Shown here piece after piece: positions 18,588 through 27,164 of a DNA stretch of 64,000 nucleotides. How positions within the stretch are numbered: position 1 is the first letter of the stretch; every line of letters begins with the position of its first letter. A program made the translations under genes and the position numbers. This DNA comes from Dorea longicatena (lineage in GTDB: Bacteria > Bacillota > Clostridia > Lachnospirales > Lachnospiraceae), in contig NZ_CP100126.1 in assembly GCF_024168045.1 (NCBI RefSeq), forward strand, positions 2,885,001 to 2,949,000, read 5' to 3'. Under the pieces are notes generated by a model, which worked only from the letters and a program-made list of their open reading frames with translations, made no database searches and was not told the origin of the DNA.

Positions 18588-18797
18588 ATTCTATCCTTTG
18601 TCCTTTTCCTGTCTTTCCTGCGTCTTATTCCACGCGTTCTCTATTATAATCCTTTTCCCCGGTTAACTCAACAAAAAAGAACGGCCGCCCCTTTTCCCTG
18701 CCTTAATGTTCAGAAAAAATGAAGCAGTCTTCGTGTAAATCACTAAGTGATTTTTACCAGCTTTCACGTAAAAGGTATGAATAATCCAGGATATGTA

Positions 18798-18826
18798 TTG
18801 TTTTGAAGGAAGCACGGAGATATAAT
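18798..18826 (+). promoter_or_regulatory. Candidate promoter for the GGDEF gene
   Basis: TATAAT at 18821-18826 is clear. The -35 TTGTTT (18798-18803) at 17 bp is weak. An inverted repeat, GTAAATCACT/AGTGATTTTTAC (18735-18757), lies upstream in the otherwise gene-free stretch 18588-18848. Confidence 0.45.
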
Positions 18827-18848
18827 AGAAAAACATGGTGATAGGAAG

Positions 18849-20000
18849 GTGATAGAAATAATAGTTATAGAAGAAATATTGATAGCAAACGGATTGACTG
18901 TGCTAATGATGTGGTTTCTTTTGCTTTGCAGACGGAAAAACAGAGAAAGTCTCCATGAGGAAGACAAACTATATGACGGAATGGCAATAGTGAACTTAGC
19001 GGGGGCATTGTCTGAGACAATTGCTTTTCTGGTAGATGGGAATCAATTTACCGGCTGTAGACAGATCAATTATATCTCCAACAGCATATGTTTTATAGGT
19101 ACCGTCAGCATAGGTCTGCTTTGGTGTCTGTATGTAGAATTACGCATTTACCGGAATTATAAGAGAATATTCAAAAAAGTAAGAGTTGTAATGTTTCCTT
19201 GGATCGTAGAAGTAATTATGGTTTTATGTAATCTGCCCGGAACAGGGATTATGTTTAAAATATCTAAGGAGAATGTATATCAGCGAACTGCCGGTTCACT
19301 GGTAGGATATATCTCACTTATATTATATTTTGCTTACAGCATCTATCTGGTGTATCATTCCAAAAAACAGGGAGTTAATGTGAATTTCTTTCCCGTGATA
19401 TATTTCGTCGGTCCCTGTTTTGCAGGCGTGCTTATCCAGTTCCTTTTTTACGGAATCACATCGTCATGGGTGTTAGTTGCGATCGCATTGATATTTGTGC
19501 AGATGCAGACATATGCCGAGAATTTATATATGGATGAACTTTCCGGATTATATAATCGGAGATATCTTAATGCAGTACTTTCTGAAAGGAAATTTACGAA
19601 ATGTAAATCTTTATATGGAATCATGATGGATGTAAACGCCTTTAAATATATTAATGATAATTTTGGTCATAGTATGGGAGATAAGGCTATCTGTACGTTG
19701 GGAAATATACTTTTTAGATCTATACCAGCTGCCGGTATGGCAATCCGCTATGCGGGAGATGAGTTTATTGTATTACTATCAGGTGTTGAGGAAGAAAGTG
19801 TCCTGGCCACAATGAAAGAGATTCATAATAACCTATCCCGTTTCAATGAATCCGGGATAGAACCATTCACTCTAAGTGTTTCCATGGGATATGCAGAATT
19901 TGGATCTGAAGATGATGCCGAAGTGTTCCTGATGCATATGGATGAAAAAATGTATGAGGAAAAGCGGAAATATCATTTGTTAAAGAAATCAGATAATTGA
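18849..20000 (+). CDS. Membrane diguanylate cyclase (GGDEF)
   Basis: The protein of up to 383 residues has an N-terminal half with about seven hydrophobic helices and a C-terminal GGDEF domain (about 215-380). DELSGLYNRRYL opens the domain and RYAGDEFIVLL is the active-site loop (AGDEF, an allowed variant). Upstream metal-binding residues (MMDVNAFKYIND) are present, so c-di-GMP synthesis is plausible. The start is uncertain: the GTG at 18849 has AGGAAG directly against it, and a TTG at 18879 is an alternative. A perfect 21-bp hairpin terminator follows. Confidence 0.87.
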   Translation: MIEIIVIEEILIANGLTVLMMWFLLLCRRKNRESLHEEDKLYDGMAIVNLAGALSETIAFLVDGNQFTGCRQINYISNSICFIGTVSIGLLWCLYVELRIYRNYKRIFKKVRVVMFPWIVEVIMVLCNLPGTGIMFKISKENVYQRTAGSLVGYISLILYFAYSIYLVYHSKKQGVNVNFFPVIYFVGPCFAGVLIQFLFYGITSSWVLVAIALIFVQMQTYAENLYMDELSGLYNRRYLNAVLSERKFTKCKSLYGIMMDVNAFKYINDNFGHSMGDKAICTLGNILFRSIPAAGMAIRYAGDEFIVLLSGVEEESVLATMKEIHNNLSRFNESGIEPFTLSVSMGYAEFGSEDDAEVFLMHMDEKMYEEKRKYHLLKKSDN

Positions 20001-20001
20001 T

Positions 20002-20060
20002 AACATAAACCCGGATTATTCACAGCAGACATGAATAATCCGGGTTTATGTTATTCTTTA
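20002..20060 (+). terminator. Strong terminator after the GGDEF gene
   Basis: A perfect 21-bp stem (20002-20022 with 20032-20052) built on CATAAACCCGGATTATTCA is followed by a T-rich stretch. Confidence 0.93.
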
Positions 20061-20081
20061 TTTATCAAAACGGCTAGTTTA

Positions 20082-20090
20082 TGTTATACT
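20082..20090 (+). promoter_or_regulatory. Extended -10 promoter of the sigma/PilT operon
   Basis: TGTTATACT (TG at 20082, TATACT at 20085-20090) is an extended -10. No good -35 is seen. It lies 70 bp before the first gene of the operon. Confidence 0.5.
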
Positions 20091-20159
20091 GAAATTGTTC
20101 ATACAGATCTATACCACAGATATGAAAATATCCATTTTTGAAAAAGAGACAGGGAAGTT

Positions 20160-20855
20160 ATGAAAAAATTCAATATTTTTAAAATTGTACAATTATCTTT
20201 ACTGATTTTGATAACGTTGATCAGTGTATATCTTTTGATGCAGCCGGAAGTAAAGCAGTATATCTTTGCATCAACTCCCGCAACGATACTGTTCATCATT
20301 ATCTGGATCGTATTACTTGCAAGTTATGTATTTCTTCTGATTGATTTCAGTATCCTTTCATCGGTCAAATTAAACTATCACAATTTATACGGCGTTGCAT
20401 ATTCCGATCCATTGTCCGGTATCCCGAACCGTTTCAGCTGTGATACGATCATTGAAAAGTATTATGACACAACGCTTCCTGACAATCTGACATGTGTGAT
20501 GATAGATCTTTCCAATCTTTCGTCCGTGAACAAACTTTATGATCATGCGACCGGAAATATGTTATTAAAAGATTTTTCCAATATCCTGTCTGCCTCCGCG
20601 CTGTCCCTTTGTTTTGTGGGACGTAACGGCGGCAATAAATTTCTTGCAATCTTTGAAAATTGCACAGATGACCAGTTGAATACTTTCCTCGCCCGGATTG
20701 CCGACCGTGTTAAGCAGCACAACCAGTCACCTTCTGCCATTTCCATTGAATATCGGATCGGTATTGCAAAGAACAGCGAAGAACACCTTGCTGAAATTAC
20801 CCAGTTGATTGCTCTTGCCTATAATAGAATTTCCGATGAAACGATCGCGCACTAA
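20160..20855 (+). CDS. Degenerate GGDEF-fold membrane protein
   Basis: The 231-residue protein has two membrane helices (about residues 9-27 and 40-62) and a GGDEF-type fold (about 78-225). It opens with YSDPLSGIPNRFSCD. The active-site loop is RNGGNKFLAIF, so GGDEF has become GGNKF, and the catalytic acidic residue is lost. It is unlikely to make c-di-GMP and may sense or bind nucleotides or serve as a scaffold. It stands first in the operon, 18 bp before the ECF sigma gene, which suggests a signalling role there. Confidence 0.78.
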   Translation: MKKFNIFKIVQLSLLILITLISVYLLMQPEVKQYIFASTPATILFIIIWIVLLASYVFLLIDFSILSSVKLNYHNLYGVAYSDPLSGIPNRFSCDTIIEKYYDTTLPDNLTCVMIDLSNLSSVNKLYDHATGNMLLKDFSNILSASALSLCFVGRNGGNKFLAIFENCTDDQLNTFLARIADRVKQHNQSPSAISIEYRIGIAKNSEEHLAEITQLIALAYNRISDETIAH

Positions 20856-20873
20856 CCAAGGAGGTACTGTTCT

Positions 20874-21473
20874 ATGGATGAATTAGATTATAACTATCTC
20901 GCCGAACTTGTTCTCAAGACTCAGCGCGGTGATAGTGAGGCTTTTGCAGAACTTTATACCGCCACATATCAGAAGCAGTACCGTTTTACCTATCGTTATG
21001 CAAAGGATGCTTATCTCGCACAGGATATTCTTCAGGATGTATACATTCTGGTGCTGAAAAATATCAACACCCTGAAGAATCCCCGGCTCTTCGTCTCCTG
21101 GCTGAACCAGATTACATTCCGCACCTGTTTTGATGTATGTCAGAAGAACAGCCGTCATGAAGAAGAGCTTAACCATGTTACGGAGATGACGCAGGAAAAG
21201 GATCCGCATCTGCAGCCGGATTCCATGACACACAATCCGGAAAAGCAGCTCATGGATCATTTCGACCACCCCGTACTCATGGCTTCTGTTCTCGAATTAC
21301 CACCGCAATATGCACAGGCACTTATTATGCGTTATTTCAACGATATGAGTATCGATGAGATTGCCGATGCCATGAACTGCAGCCACAGCACGATCAAACG
21401 TCGACTTGTAAAAGGCAAAAAACTACTTGAGAAACTGCTGAAAAATAAGATGGGAGGCGATTGGTTTGAATAA
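20874..21473 (+). CDS. ECF-type RNA polymerase sigma factor
   Basis: The 199-residue protein has sigma region 2 (about residues 20-90; RYAKDAYLAQDILQDVYILV) and region 4 (about 140-190; LPPQYAQALIMRYFNDMSID, then a helix-turn-helix with CSHSTIKRRLVKGKK). There is no region 1 or 3, as in extracytoplasmic-function sigma factors. The next gene starts inside its last codons and is likely its membrane regulator. It probably drives this operon or a related regulon. Confidence 0.92.
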   Translation: MDELDYNYLAELVLKTQRGDSEAFAELYTATYQKQYRFTYRYAKDAYLAQDILQDVYILVLKNINTLKNPRLFVSWLNQITFRTCFDVCQKNSRHEEELNHVTEMTQEKDPHLQPDSMTHNPEKQLMDHFDHPVLMASVLELPPQYAQALIMRYFNDMSIDEIADAMNCSHSTIKRRLVKGKKLLEKLLKNKMGGDWFE

Positions 21474-22215
21474 AAACGCCACCCTTGTATTTCATCCGGA
21501 TAATTCTTCTTTGAACAACACAGAACATACAGACATTCCTGAACTGGATACACAGACAGCGAACCAATTGCTGGATAATGTATTTGCCGCATGCGATATG
21601 GAACCCAGCGTAGTCCCGGTCGAAGTCCTGGAATCCTGGGGAAATTATAAAAAGCACGGCTTCAATCTCGGACGGACTCTGGCATACATTTTCCTGATCG
21701 TCCTGATCCTGCTTCCGCTTATGTTCTTCCGGCCATCGATCATCGCAGAACGAACGGATGTCAAATCCGCTTCGGATGCCATATATAATATTCATATCAA
21801 GACACTGCTTCCTTTACATTCCGTAAGTGCCACCATAAACGGGACTCCGGTCCGGCTTCAGGAAGAGGGTTCAAAGGAATTCAAGGCTGCGATTTCCGAT
21901 AACGGAACACTGAAGATCAAAGCAGTCTCTTTCAACGGACAGGTGGCCGCCAGGTTCTACAAGGTCCGTCATCTCGACAAAGAAAAGCCGGTTCTTAAGG
22001 ATTATTATTCCAAAGACGGTTATATCTACCTGGAAGTTATGGATACCTATTCCGGTATCGACTATCCGAATATCGGCGGATACGCACCGGATCACTTTGA
22101 CACAAAAACCGGAATGATTGTATATCCGGTTCCGGACGCACCTGTAACCGTTACGATTCCGGATAACGCCGGAAACGAGCTGGTACTTCTGCTCTCACCG
22201 GTCGATAATAATTAA
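21466..22215 (+). CDS. Single-pass membrane protein, putative anti-sigma partner
   Basis: The 249-residue protein starts at a TTG with GGGAGG eight bases upstream and overlaps the sigma stop by 8 bp. The cytoplasmic part (about 1-60) is followed by one helix (about 69-88; TLAYIFLIVLILLPLMFF) and an outside part that looks beta-rich (VKSASDAIYNIHIKTLLPLH, then Ig-like strands with GTPVRLQEEG). I do not recognise a named family. The position and topology are those of an anti-sigma factor, so this role is inferred. The outer domain may sense the envelope or the pilus-like machine encoded downstream. Confidence 0.7.
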   Translation: MNKNATLVFHPDNSSLNNTEHTDIPELDTQTANQLLDNVFAACDMEPSVVPVEVLESWGNYKKHGFNLGRTLAYIFLIVLILLPLMFFRPSIIAERTDVKSASDAIYNIHIKTLLPLHSVSATINGTPVRLQEEGSKEFKAAISDNGTLKIKAVSFNGQVAARFYKVRHLDKEKPVLKDYYSKDGYIYLEVMDTYSGIDYPNIGGYAPDHFDTKTGMIVYPVPDAPVTVTIPDNAGNELVLLLSPVDNN

Positions 22216-22250
22216 CAGACGATTTATAAATACACAGGAGGATTGCAGAT

Positions 22251-23177
22251 ATGAAATACAGATTACATTTATCCTATTTACTTATCGCCATATTCTGCCT
22301 TCTTCTTGGGGGTTGTTCCGGCAGTTCTTCCGCATCCCGAAAGGAACATTCCGGTCCCCCCAGAGATTCAACGCCTAGAGTGTTAACCCCGTCAGCTGAC
22401 GGGGTTACCGTTTATCAGAATGATTTTGCTTCCATTGATACATCAAATACTTCGCAGGGCTATGTTATGGTGAAATACAATGGAACAAATGAAAAAGTAA
22501 AGCTTCAGATCACATGTCCCGATCAGAGTTGTTATACTTACCTGATCAGCGACCGCGGAGCATATGATACATTCCCGCTGACAGCCGGAAATGGCTCCTA
22601 TGCCTTACAGGTTCTGGAAAATGTCGCAGGTGACACTTATACCGTCTCACTTGCCCAATCCATCAACGTCAGCATCGAAGATGAATTCCTTCCTTTCCTG
22701 TATCCGAATCAATATGTGAACTTCCATACAGATTCGAAGGCTGTCTCCAAAGGCAGCGATCTTGCAAAAGACACCTACAGTGATCTGGATGTTGTACAGA
22801 ACATTTACAATTATGTGATTAAAAACATTTCTTACGACACAGAAAAAGCACAGAACGTATCTTACGGATATGTCCCGGATATTGATGATACGCTTTCTTC
22901 CAAAAAAGGGATATGCTTTGACTATGCGGCACTTATGACAAGCATGCTGCGGTCACAGAATATTCCGACCAAACTGGAAGTCGGTTACTCCGGAGATGCC
23001 TACCATGCCTGGATCAGCACATATATTGATGACAAAGGCTGGGTAGATGATATCATCCAGTTCAACGGGAATACCTGGCAGATTATGGATCCAACCCTTG
23101 CCGCAACCAACGACAGTGCCGCTGTTAAGAAATATGTCGGCGACGGCAGTCATTATGTTGTAAAATATACGTATTAA
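22251..23177 (+). CDS. Lipoprotein with transglutaminase-like cysteine protease domain
   Basis: The 308-residue protein has a lipoprotein signal (lipobox LGGC) and a low-complexity linker. Next come a beta-rich region (about 50-150) and a transglutaminase-like domain (about 175-290) with the triad Cys222 (KKGICFDYA), His252 (YHAWI) and Asp280 (MDPTLA). Such domains act as proteases or cross-linkers of cell-surface proteins. It lies between the sigma/anti-sigma pair and the pilus-type genes, suggesting that it processes or anchors the surface structure. A 24-bp perfect palindrome lies in its linker region. Confidence 0.87.
   Translation: MKYRLHLSYLLIAIFCLLLGGCSGSSSASRKEHSGPPRDSTPRVLTPSADGVTVYQNDFASIDTSNTSQGYVMVKYNGTNEKVKLQITCPDQSCYTYLISDRGAYDTFPLTAGNGSYALQVLENVAGDTYTVSLAQSINVSIEDEFLPFLYPNQYVNFHTDSKAVSKGSDLAKDTYSDLDVVQNIYNYVIKNISYDTEKAQNVSYGYVPDIDDTLSSKKGICFDYAALMTSMLRSQNIPTKLEVGYSGDAYHAWISTYIDDKGWVDDIIQFNGNTWQIMDPTLAATNDSAAVKKYVGDGSHYVVKYTY
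22384..22407. repeat. 24-bp perfect palindrome inside the transglutaminase gene
   Basis: The GC-rich palindrome centres on CCCCGTCAGCTGACGGGG and is flanked by TAA and TTA. It has no loop, lies in frame within the coding region, and would form a very stable hairpin in the mRNA. Confidence 0.9.
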
Positions 23178-23241
23178 TCCCACCATGAAATATGTAGTAT
23201 TCTATATGGCCATATATGATGGGATATGAAAGGAGACTTTT

Positions 23242-24291
23242 ATGGCAGACAAAACATTCACTCCACTTTCCAATACAGAGATTGCCGCTTTCTGTTCCCA
23301 GACCGCCATGATCTTAAGATCCGGTATCTCTTCTATCGAGGGGATCTCGATCATGCTGGAAGATTCACAGAATGCAGGCGAGAAGGAATTACTCTCTGCG
23401 GTCAATGATACACTTATGCAGACCGGAAACCTGACACAGGCACTGGAAGATACACACGCTTATCCGGACTACATGATCTCTATGGTCCGAATCGGTGAGC
23501 AGACCGGCCGCCTGGATGATGTTATGGATTCTCTGGCCGTCTATTATGAGAAAGAGGATTCTCTGGCAGAATCCATCAAGAGTGCGGTTACTTATCCGCT
23601 GATCATGATCGTCATGATGCTGCTTGTCATCCTGCTCCTGATCATGAAAGTAATGCCGGTCTTCAATCAGGTATTTATCCAGCTCGGAAGCAGTATGTCC
23701 GGCATTTCCCTTGTGATCCTGAATATCGGACAGTTCCTGAACCGTCATATTGCAGTCTTTCTTCTGATTCTTGCCGTACTGGCAGGAATGATTTTCTACG
23801 TATGCTTTTCGAAAAAGCGGTCTCAGAACTTCCAGTCTTTCTTTGGAAAGTTTAAGAATTCCAGACAGTTATATGAGAAGATCTCTGCCCGCCGCTTCGC
23901 CAGCGGTATGGCACTTACGTTAAGCAGCGGTCTTCCGCCGGAAGAATGTCTGAACCTTACTATGGATCTGATCGATGACCATGCATTCCGTACCAGGCTG
24001 GAAAAATGCCGGGAAGAGCTTTCATCCGGAAATGATTTTAGTGAAGTACTTTTGAGCAATCACATATTCTCCGGACTTTACGCCAGACTGGTGTCCATCG
24101 GCGGACGTACCGGTTCCATGGAAGAGATCATGCAGAAGATCGCAGATCAATATGATGAAGATATTGATGTAAGGATGGCCGGAATGATCGCTGCGATCGA
24201 ACCGACACTCGTCATCATCTTATCCGTGATCGTCGGCATTATCTTATTGTCCGTAATGCTTCCGCTAGTCAGCATTATGGCAGGATTATAG
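23242..24291 (+). CDS. Type II secretion / type IV pilus platform protein (GspF/PilC)
   Basis: The 349-residue inner-membrane protein has two repeated T2SSF domains (about residues 10-135 and 215-340), each ending in a hydrophobic segment, with three main membrane helices (about 118-138, 170-190, 322-345). The repeats share a YPDYMISMVRIGEQTGRLDD / LYARLVSIGGRTGSMEEI pattern. In pilus and type II secretion systems this protein is the base on which the cytoplasmic ATPase acts. It is followed within 10-15 bp by the pilin-like genes and then a PilT ATPase. Confidence 0.9.
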   Translation: MADKTFTPLSNTEIAAFCSQTAMILRSGISSIEGISIMLEDSQNAGEKELLSAVNDTLMQTGNLTQALEDTHAYPDYMISMVRIGEQTGRLDDVMDSLAVYYEKEDSLAESIKSAVTYPLIMIVMMLLVILLLIMKVMPVFNQVFIQLGSSMSGISLVILNIGQFLNRHIAVFLLILAVLAGMIFYVCFSKKRSQNFQSFFGKFKNSRQLYEKISARRFASGMALTLSSGLPPEECLNLTMDLIDDHAFRTRLEKCREELSSGNDFSEVLLSNHIFSGLYARLVSIGGRTGSMEEIMQKIADQYDEDIDVRMAGMIAAIEPTLVIILSVIVGIILLSVMLPLVSIMAGL

Positions 24292-24306
24292 AAGGAGTGG
24301 ATGCAT

Positions 24307-24645
24307 ATGCAGCGTTTTATAAGAGAACGTAAAACTTCATATCTGCGTAATGTTATCATCTCTGTTCTTATCTTCCTGCTGATCTTTGCCGGATTTGGCT
24401 GCGGGCTGACTGCCATGAACAAAAAGATGGATCAGGAGGAGATGCAGACTCTTCAGAATGCCATAACCCGGAGTGTAACCACCTGTTATACCCTGGAAGG
24501 GAGCTATCCGCAGAGTCTTGGCTACCTGAAAAAACATTACGGACTTCATTATGATGAGAATAAATATTTTGTAGACTATCAGCCGCTCGGTGCCAATATC
24601 ATGCCCGACATTACTATTATCAGGAAGGAGGCGGATCACCGTTGA
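24307..24645 (+). CDS. Small membrane protein of the pilus-type operon
   Basis: The 112-residue protein has a basic N-terminus, one membrane helix (about 15-37; VIISVLIFLLIFAGFGCGL) and an outside domain. The motif LEGSYPQSLGYLKKHYGLHYD resembles the early part of type II secretion pseudopilin heads. The signal is not a classical G/F-T-L-x-E prepilin site. The ATG at 24307 fits AAGGAG better than the ATG at 24301. It overlaps the next gene by 4 bp. Confidence 0.7.
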   Translation: MQRFIRERKTSYLRNVIISVLIFLLIFAGFGCGLTAMNKKMDQEEMQTLQNAITRSVTTCYTLEGSYPQSLGYLKKHYGLHYDENKYFVDYQPLGANIMPDITIIRKEADHR

Positions 24646-25127
24646 GATTCCAAAGACAGAAAAATCATGTCATTGACCTGTTATTCCCGATTGCTGTCCT
24701 CTTCGTATTTGCCATTTCTTCCTTCCTTGTGCTGGTCCTGTCTGCCCATATATACAGTTCGCAGACACAGAAAATGAATACCGGCTACACCGTCCACACA
24801 TCTCTTGCCTACGTGGCGGAAAAGATACGTCAGAACGATTCTGACGGCGGTATATCAGCCGGGACTTTTCAGGGACAGGAATGTCTTGTACTAAAGGGTG
24901 GTTCCGGTGATATCCGCTACACCACTTATATCTATTCTTACAAAGGTAAATTAAAGGAACTGACTCTCCGGGACGGCACGGATGCTTCCCCTTCGGATGG
25001 CAAAGATATCCTGGCAGTCGCAGACTTCTCTGTCAGCGAGATCAAACCCGGACTTTTCAGATTCACATCCACAGATACGGATGGAACGACTGCTTCTGTC
25101 ACGATATCAGAAAGGAGCCGCCAATGA
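24642..25127 (+). CDS. DUF4860-like membrane protein of the pilus-type operon
   Basis: The 161-residue protein starts at a TTG overlapping the previous stop (TTGA), with AGGAGG upstream. It has one N-terminal helix (about 13-35; PIAVLFVFAISSFLVLVL) and a beta-rich outside part. It resembles the DUF4860 proteins of Clostridia that occur in such operons. The function is unknown; a minor-pilin-like or assembly role is inferred from its place. Confidence 0.72.
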   Translation: MRFQRQKNHVIDLLFPIAVLFVFAISSFLVLVLSAHIYSSQTQKMNTGYTVHTSLAYVAEKIRQNDSDGGISAGTFQGQECLVLKGGSGDIRYTTYIYSYKGKLKELTLRDGTDASPSDGKDILAVADFSVSEIKPGLFRFTSTDTDGTTASVTISERSRQ

Positions 25128-25552
25128 AACGAACTTCCAACAGCCGCTCTTCTCTGTTTCTGATCGAACTGATCATTGCCATTCTGTTCTTCTCACTGGT
25201 AAGTGCTGTCTGTCTGAGAGCATTTGCACGGTCACACATCCTGACAGAGAATGCCCGTGACCTGAACGCAGCTCTTATGCATGTAGAGAGCACTGCGGAA
25301 CTTCTAAGAGCAGGAGAATCTGTAGAGGCACAGGCTTTCTACTCTTCTTCCTGGGATACATGTGAAGAGAAGAAGGCCGCTTATATGATAACTGTAAAAG
25401 AAAAGGACGCATCCGATGAAGATAGCGGTACGGATGGCCTGACAACTTACCAGATCACCGCAAGGCAGCTTAACAACGGAAGAAAGATCTATTCTTTGAA
25501 CGTTACCTGCCATACACCATACAGCATAAAGGAGGCTGCCGGTCATGAATAA
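25124..25552 (+). CDS. Pilin-like protein with type IV-type N-terminus
   Basis: The 142-residue protein has a short basic leader followed by SLFLIELIIAILFFSLVSAV. This is the pattern of a type III prepilin signal, with Glu at the +5-like position and a hydrophobic helix, though Ser replaces the usual Gly before the cleavage point. The outer part is small. It overlaps both neighbours (ATGA upstream, 8 bp downstream). It is the most pilin-like protein in the operon. Confidence 0.75.
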   Translation: MKRTSNSRSSLFLIELIIAILFFSLVSAVCLRAFARSHILTENARDLNAALMHVESTAELLRAGESVEAQAFYSSSWDTCEEKKAAYMITVKEKDASDEDSGTDGLTTYQITARQLNNGRKIYSLNVTCHTPYSIKEAAGHE

Positions 25553-26048
25553 ACGAAAATTTCCTGTTACGAATATCGGCTCTGTATCGCTTCTGATGAT
25601 ATTCATCGTGCTCTGTATGGTTACACTTGCAGCGTTATCATTGTCTACCGCTTCCGGCAGCTATCGGTCTGCACAGACACTTGCCGGTCACACAACCGCT
25701 TATTACAGGGCATCCAACAAAGCAGAGAAAAAGCTTGCAAAGACAGAGAAGATCCTGCAGGCATGCTATCATTCCACTTCCGATGCAGACAGCTATTATC
25801 AACAGGTGCGTCAACAGCTTGGAATCACCGGCAGCGACGGATCCCTGATCTATTCTTTTCAGACAGCTGTCAACAAGTCACAGGAACTGGAAGTCCGGAT
25901 CCAGATCACCTATCCGGACAGTTCCGCTACAGCCGGGTCTGACCGGGAAGATTCAGATACTGCTTCTGCATTCTATAAGATCACCTGTTGGAAAATGACT
26001 TCTACAAGTGACTGGAATGCCGACAATTCCATTCAATTAATACAATAA
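25545..26048 (+). CDS. Pilus-operon membrane protein (PilX-like layout)
   Basis: The 167-residue protein has one N-terminal helix (about residues 11-32; IGSVSLLMIFIVLCMVTLAAL) and a soluble domain starting with a helix (YYRASNKAEKKLAKTEKIL). The layout resembles minor pilins of the PilX/GspK kind, but no family is recognised with confidence. It overlaps the previous gene by 8 bp, with AAGGAGG upstream. Confidence 0.65.
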   Translation: MNKRKFPVTNIGSVSLLMIFIVLCMVTLAALSLSTASGSYRSAQTLAGHTTAYYRASNKAEKKLAKTEKILQACYHSTSDADSYYQQVRQQLGITGSDGSLIYSFQTAVNKSQELEVRIQITYPDSSATAGSDREDSDTASAFYKITCWKMTSTSDWNADNSIQLIQ

Positions 26049-26080
26049 TGATAAAGACTATATGATATCAGGAGGCATTT

Positions 26081-27136
26081 ATGAATACCACAGAATTACT
26101 TGAAAAGGCTGTCAGCGCCGGAGCATCCGACATCTTTGTCGTAGCCGGGCGGCCGGTCTCTATGCGCATACATGGTGATATCCGGATGGAAGACAATACC
26201 CGTCTCCTCCCGGATGACACCCGGCGGATTATCGAACAGATCTATGAGCTTGCCGGACATCGTGACATCGGCATACTGGAAGACACAGGCGACGATGATT
26301 TCTCTTTTGCGGTTCCGGGTCTCTCACGGTTCCGCGTCAGCGCATTCAAACAAAGAGGCTCCCTGTCCGTCGTGATCCGTATTATTTCCTTTACTTTGCC
26401 GGATCCTGCCACATTCGGTATCCCGGAAAAGATCATTCGTTTTGCAGATTTCTCCAAAGGAATGGTACTGGTCACAGGACCTGCCGGAAGCGGGAAATCC
26501 ACTACCCTCGCGTGCATCATCGACCATATCAATAAAAACTATGACAAGCACATCATCACACTGGAGGATCCTCTGGAATTCCTTCACCGGCACAACCGGA
26601 GTATCGTAAGCCAGCGTGAGATCAATGTTGATACCGAGAATTATGTCACGGCACTGCGTGCTTCCCTGCGCCAGAGTCCGGATGTGATCCTTCTGGGCGA
26701 AATGCGTGATTACGAGACGATGCAGGTAGCCATGACTGCTGCCGAGACCGGTCATCTGTTATTCTCAACACTGCATACGATCGGTGCTGCCAACACGATC
26801 GACCGTATCATCGACGTCTTCCCGCCAAATCAGCAGAGACAGATCGCAGTACAGCTTTCCATGGTCCTGCAGGCAGTGGTATCCCAGCAGCTGGTACCGA
26901 CCACAGACGGCGGTCTCACCCCTGCATTCGAGATTATGATCGTCAATCCTGCGATCCGCAATATGATCCGTGATAACAAAATCCCGCAGATCGACGGTCT
27001 CATCTATTCCTCTGCGGGAAATGATCTGGTCTCTATGGATTCCAGTCTTCTTTCACTTTATAAAAACGGACGCATTACTGCTGACACGGCACTTGCTTAT
27101 GCATCCAATCCGGAAATGTTAAAAAAGAAGCTGTAG
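26081..27136 (+). CDS. PilT-type pilus retraction ATPase
   Basis: The 351-residue secretion ATPase has an N-terminal PAS-like domain (1-100) and a RecA-like ATPase. Walker A is GPAGSGKST (133-141), followed by the Asp box (ITLEDPLEF), Walker B (VILLGEMRD) and the His box (TGHLLFSTLHT). The NPAIRNMIRDNK stretch (about 290-300) matches the AIRNLIRE motif that marks PilT rather than PilB. PilT normally powers pilus retraction and twitching. No PilB/GspE-type extension ATPase lies nearby, so this one may serve the system alone. It is the last gene before a bidirectional terminator. Confidence 0.92.
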   Translation: MNTTELLEKAVSAGASDIFVVAGRPVSMRIHGDIRMEDNTRLLPDDTRRIIEQIYELAGHRDIGILEDTGDDDFSFAVPGLSRFRVSAFKQRGSLSVVIRIISFTLPDPATFGIPEKIIRFADFSKGMVLVTGPAGSGKSTTLACIIDHINKNYDKHIITLEDPLEFLHRHNRSIVSQREINVDTENYVTALRASLRQSPDVILLGEMRDYETMQVAMTAAETGHLLFSTLHTIGAANTIDRIIDVFPPNQQRQIAVQLSMVLQAVVSQQLVPTTDGGLTPAFEIMIVNPAIRNMIRDNKIPQIDGLIYSSAGNDLVSMDSSLLSLYKNGRITADTALAYASNPEMLKKKL

Positions 27137-27164
27137 GAGATTACTCCTGCAGCTTCTTAATTTC
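27121..27164. terminator. Bidirectional terminator between pilT and hpt
   Basis: A 15-bp stem, AAGAAGCTGTAGGAG with CTCCTGCAGCTTCTT, has a 4-base loop. It overlaps the 3' ends of both convergent genes. Confidence 0.85.

Noticed and set aside
18762..18777. parS-like sequence (TTTCACGT)
   Set aside because: Only half of the parS consensus TGTTTCACGTGAAACA is present and the other arm does not match.
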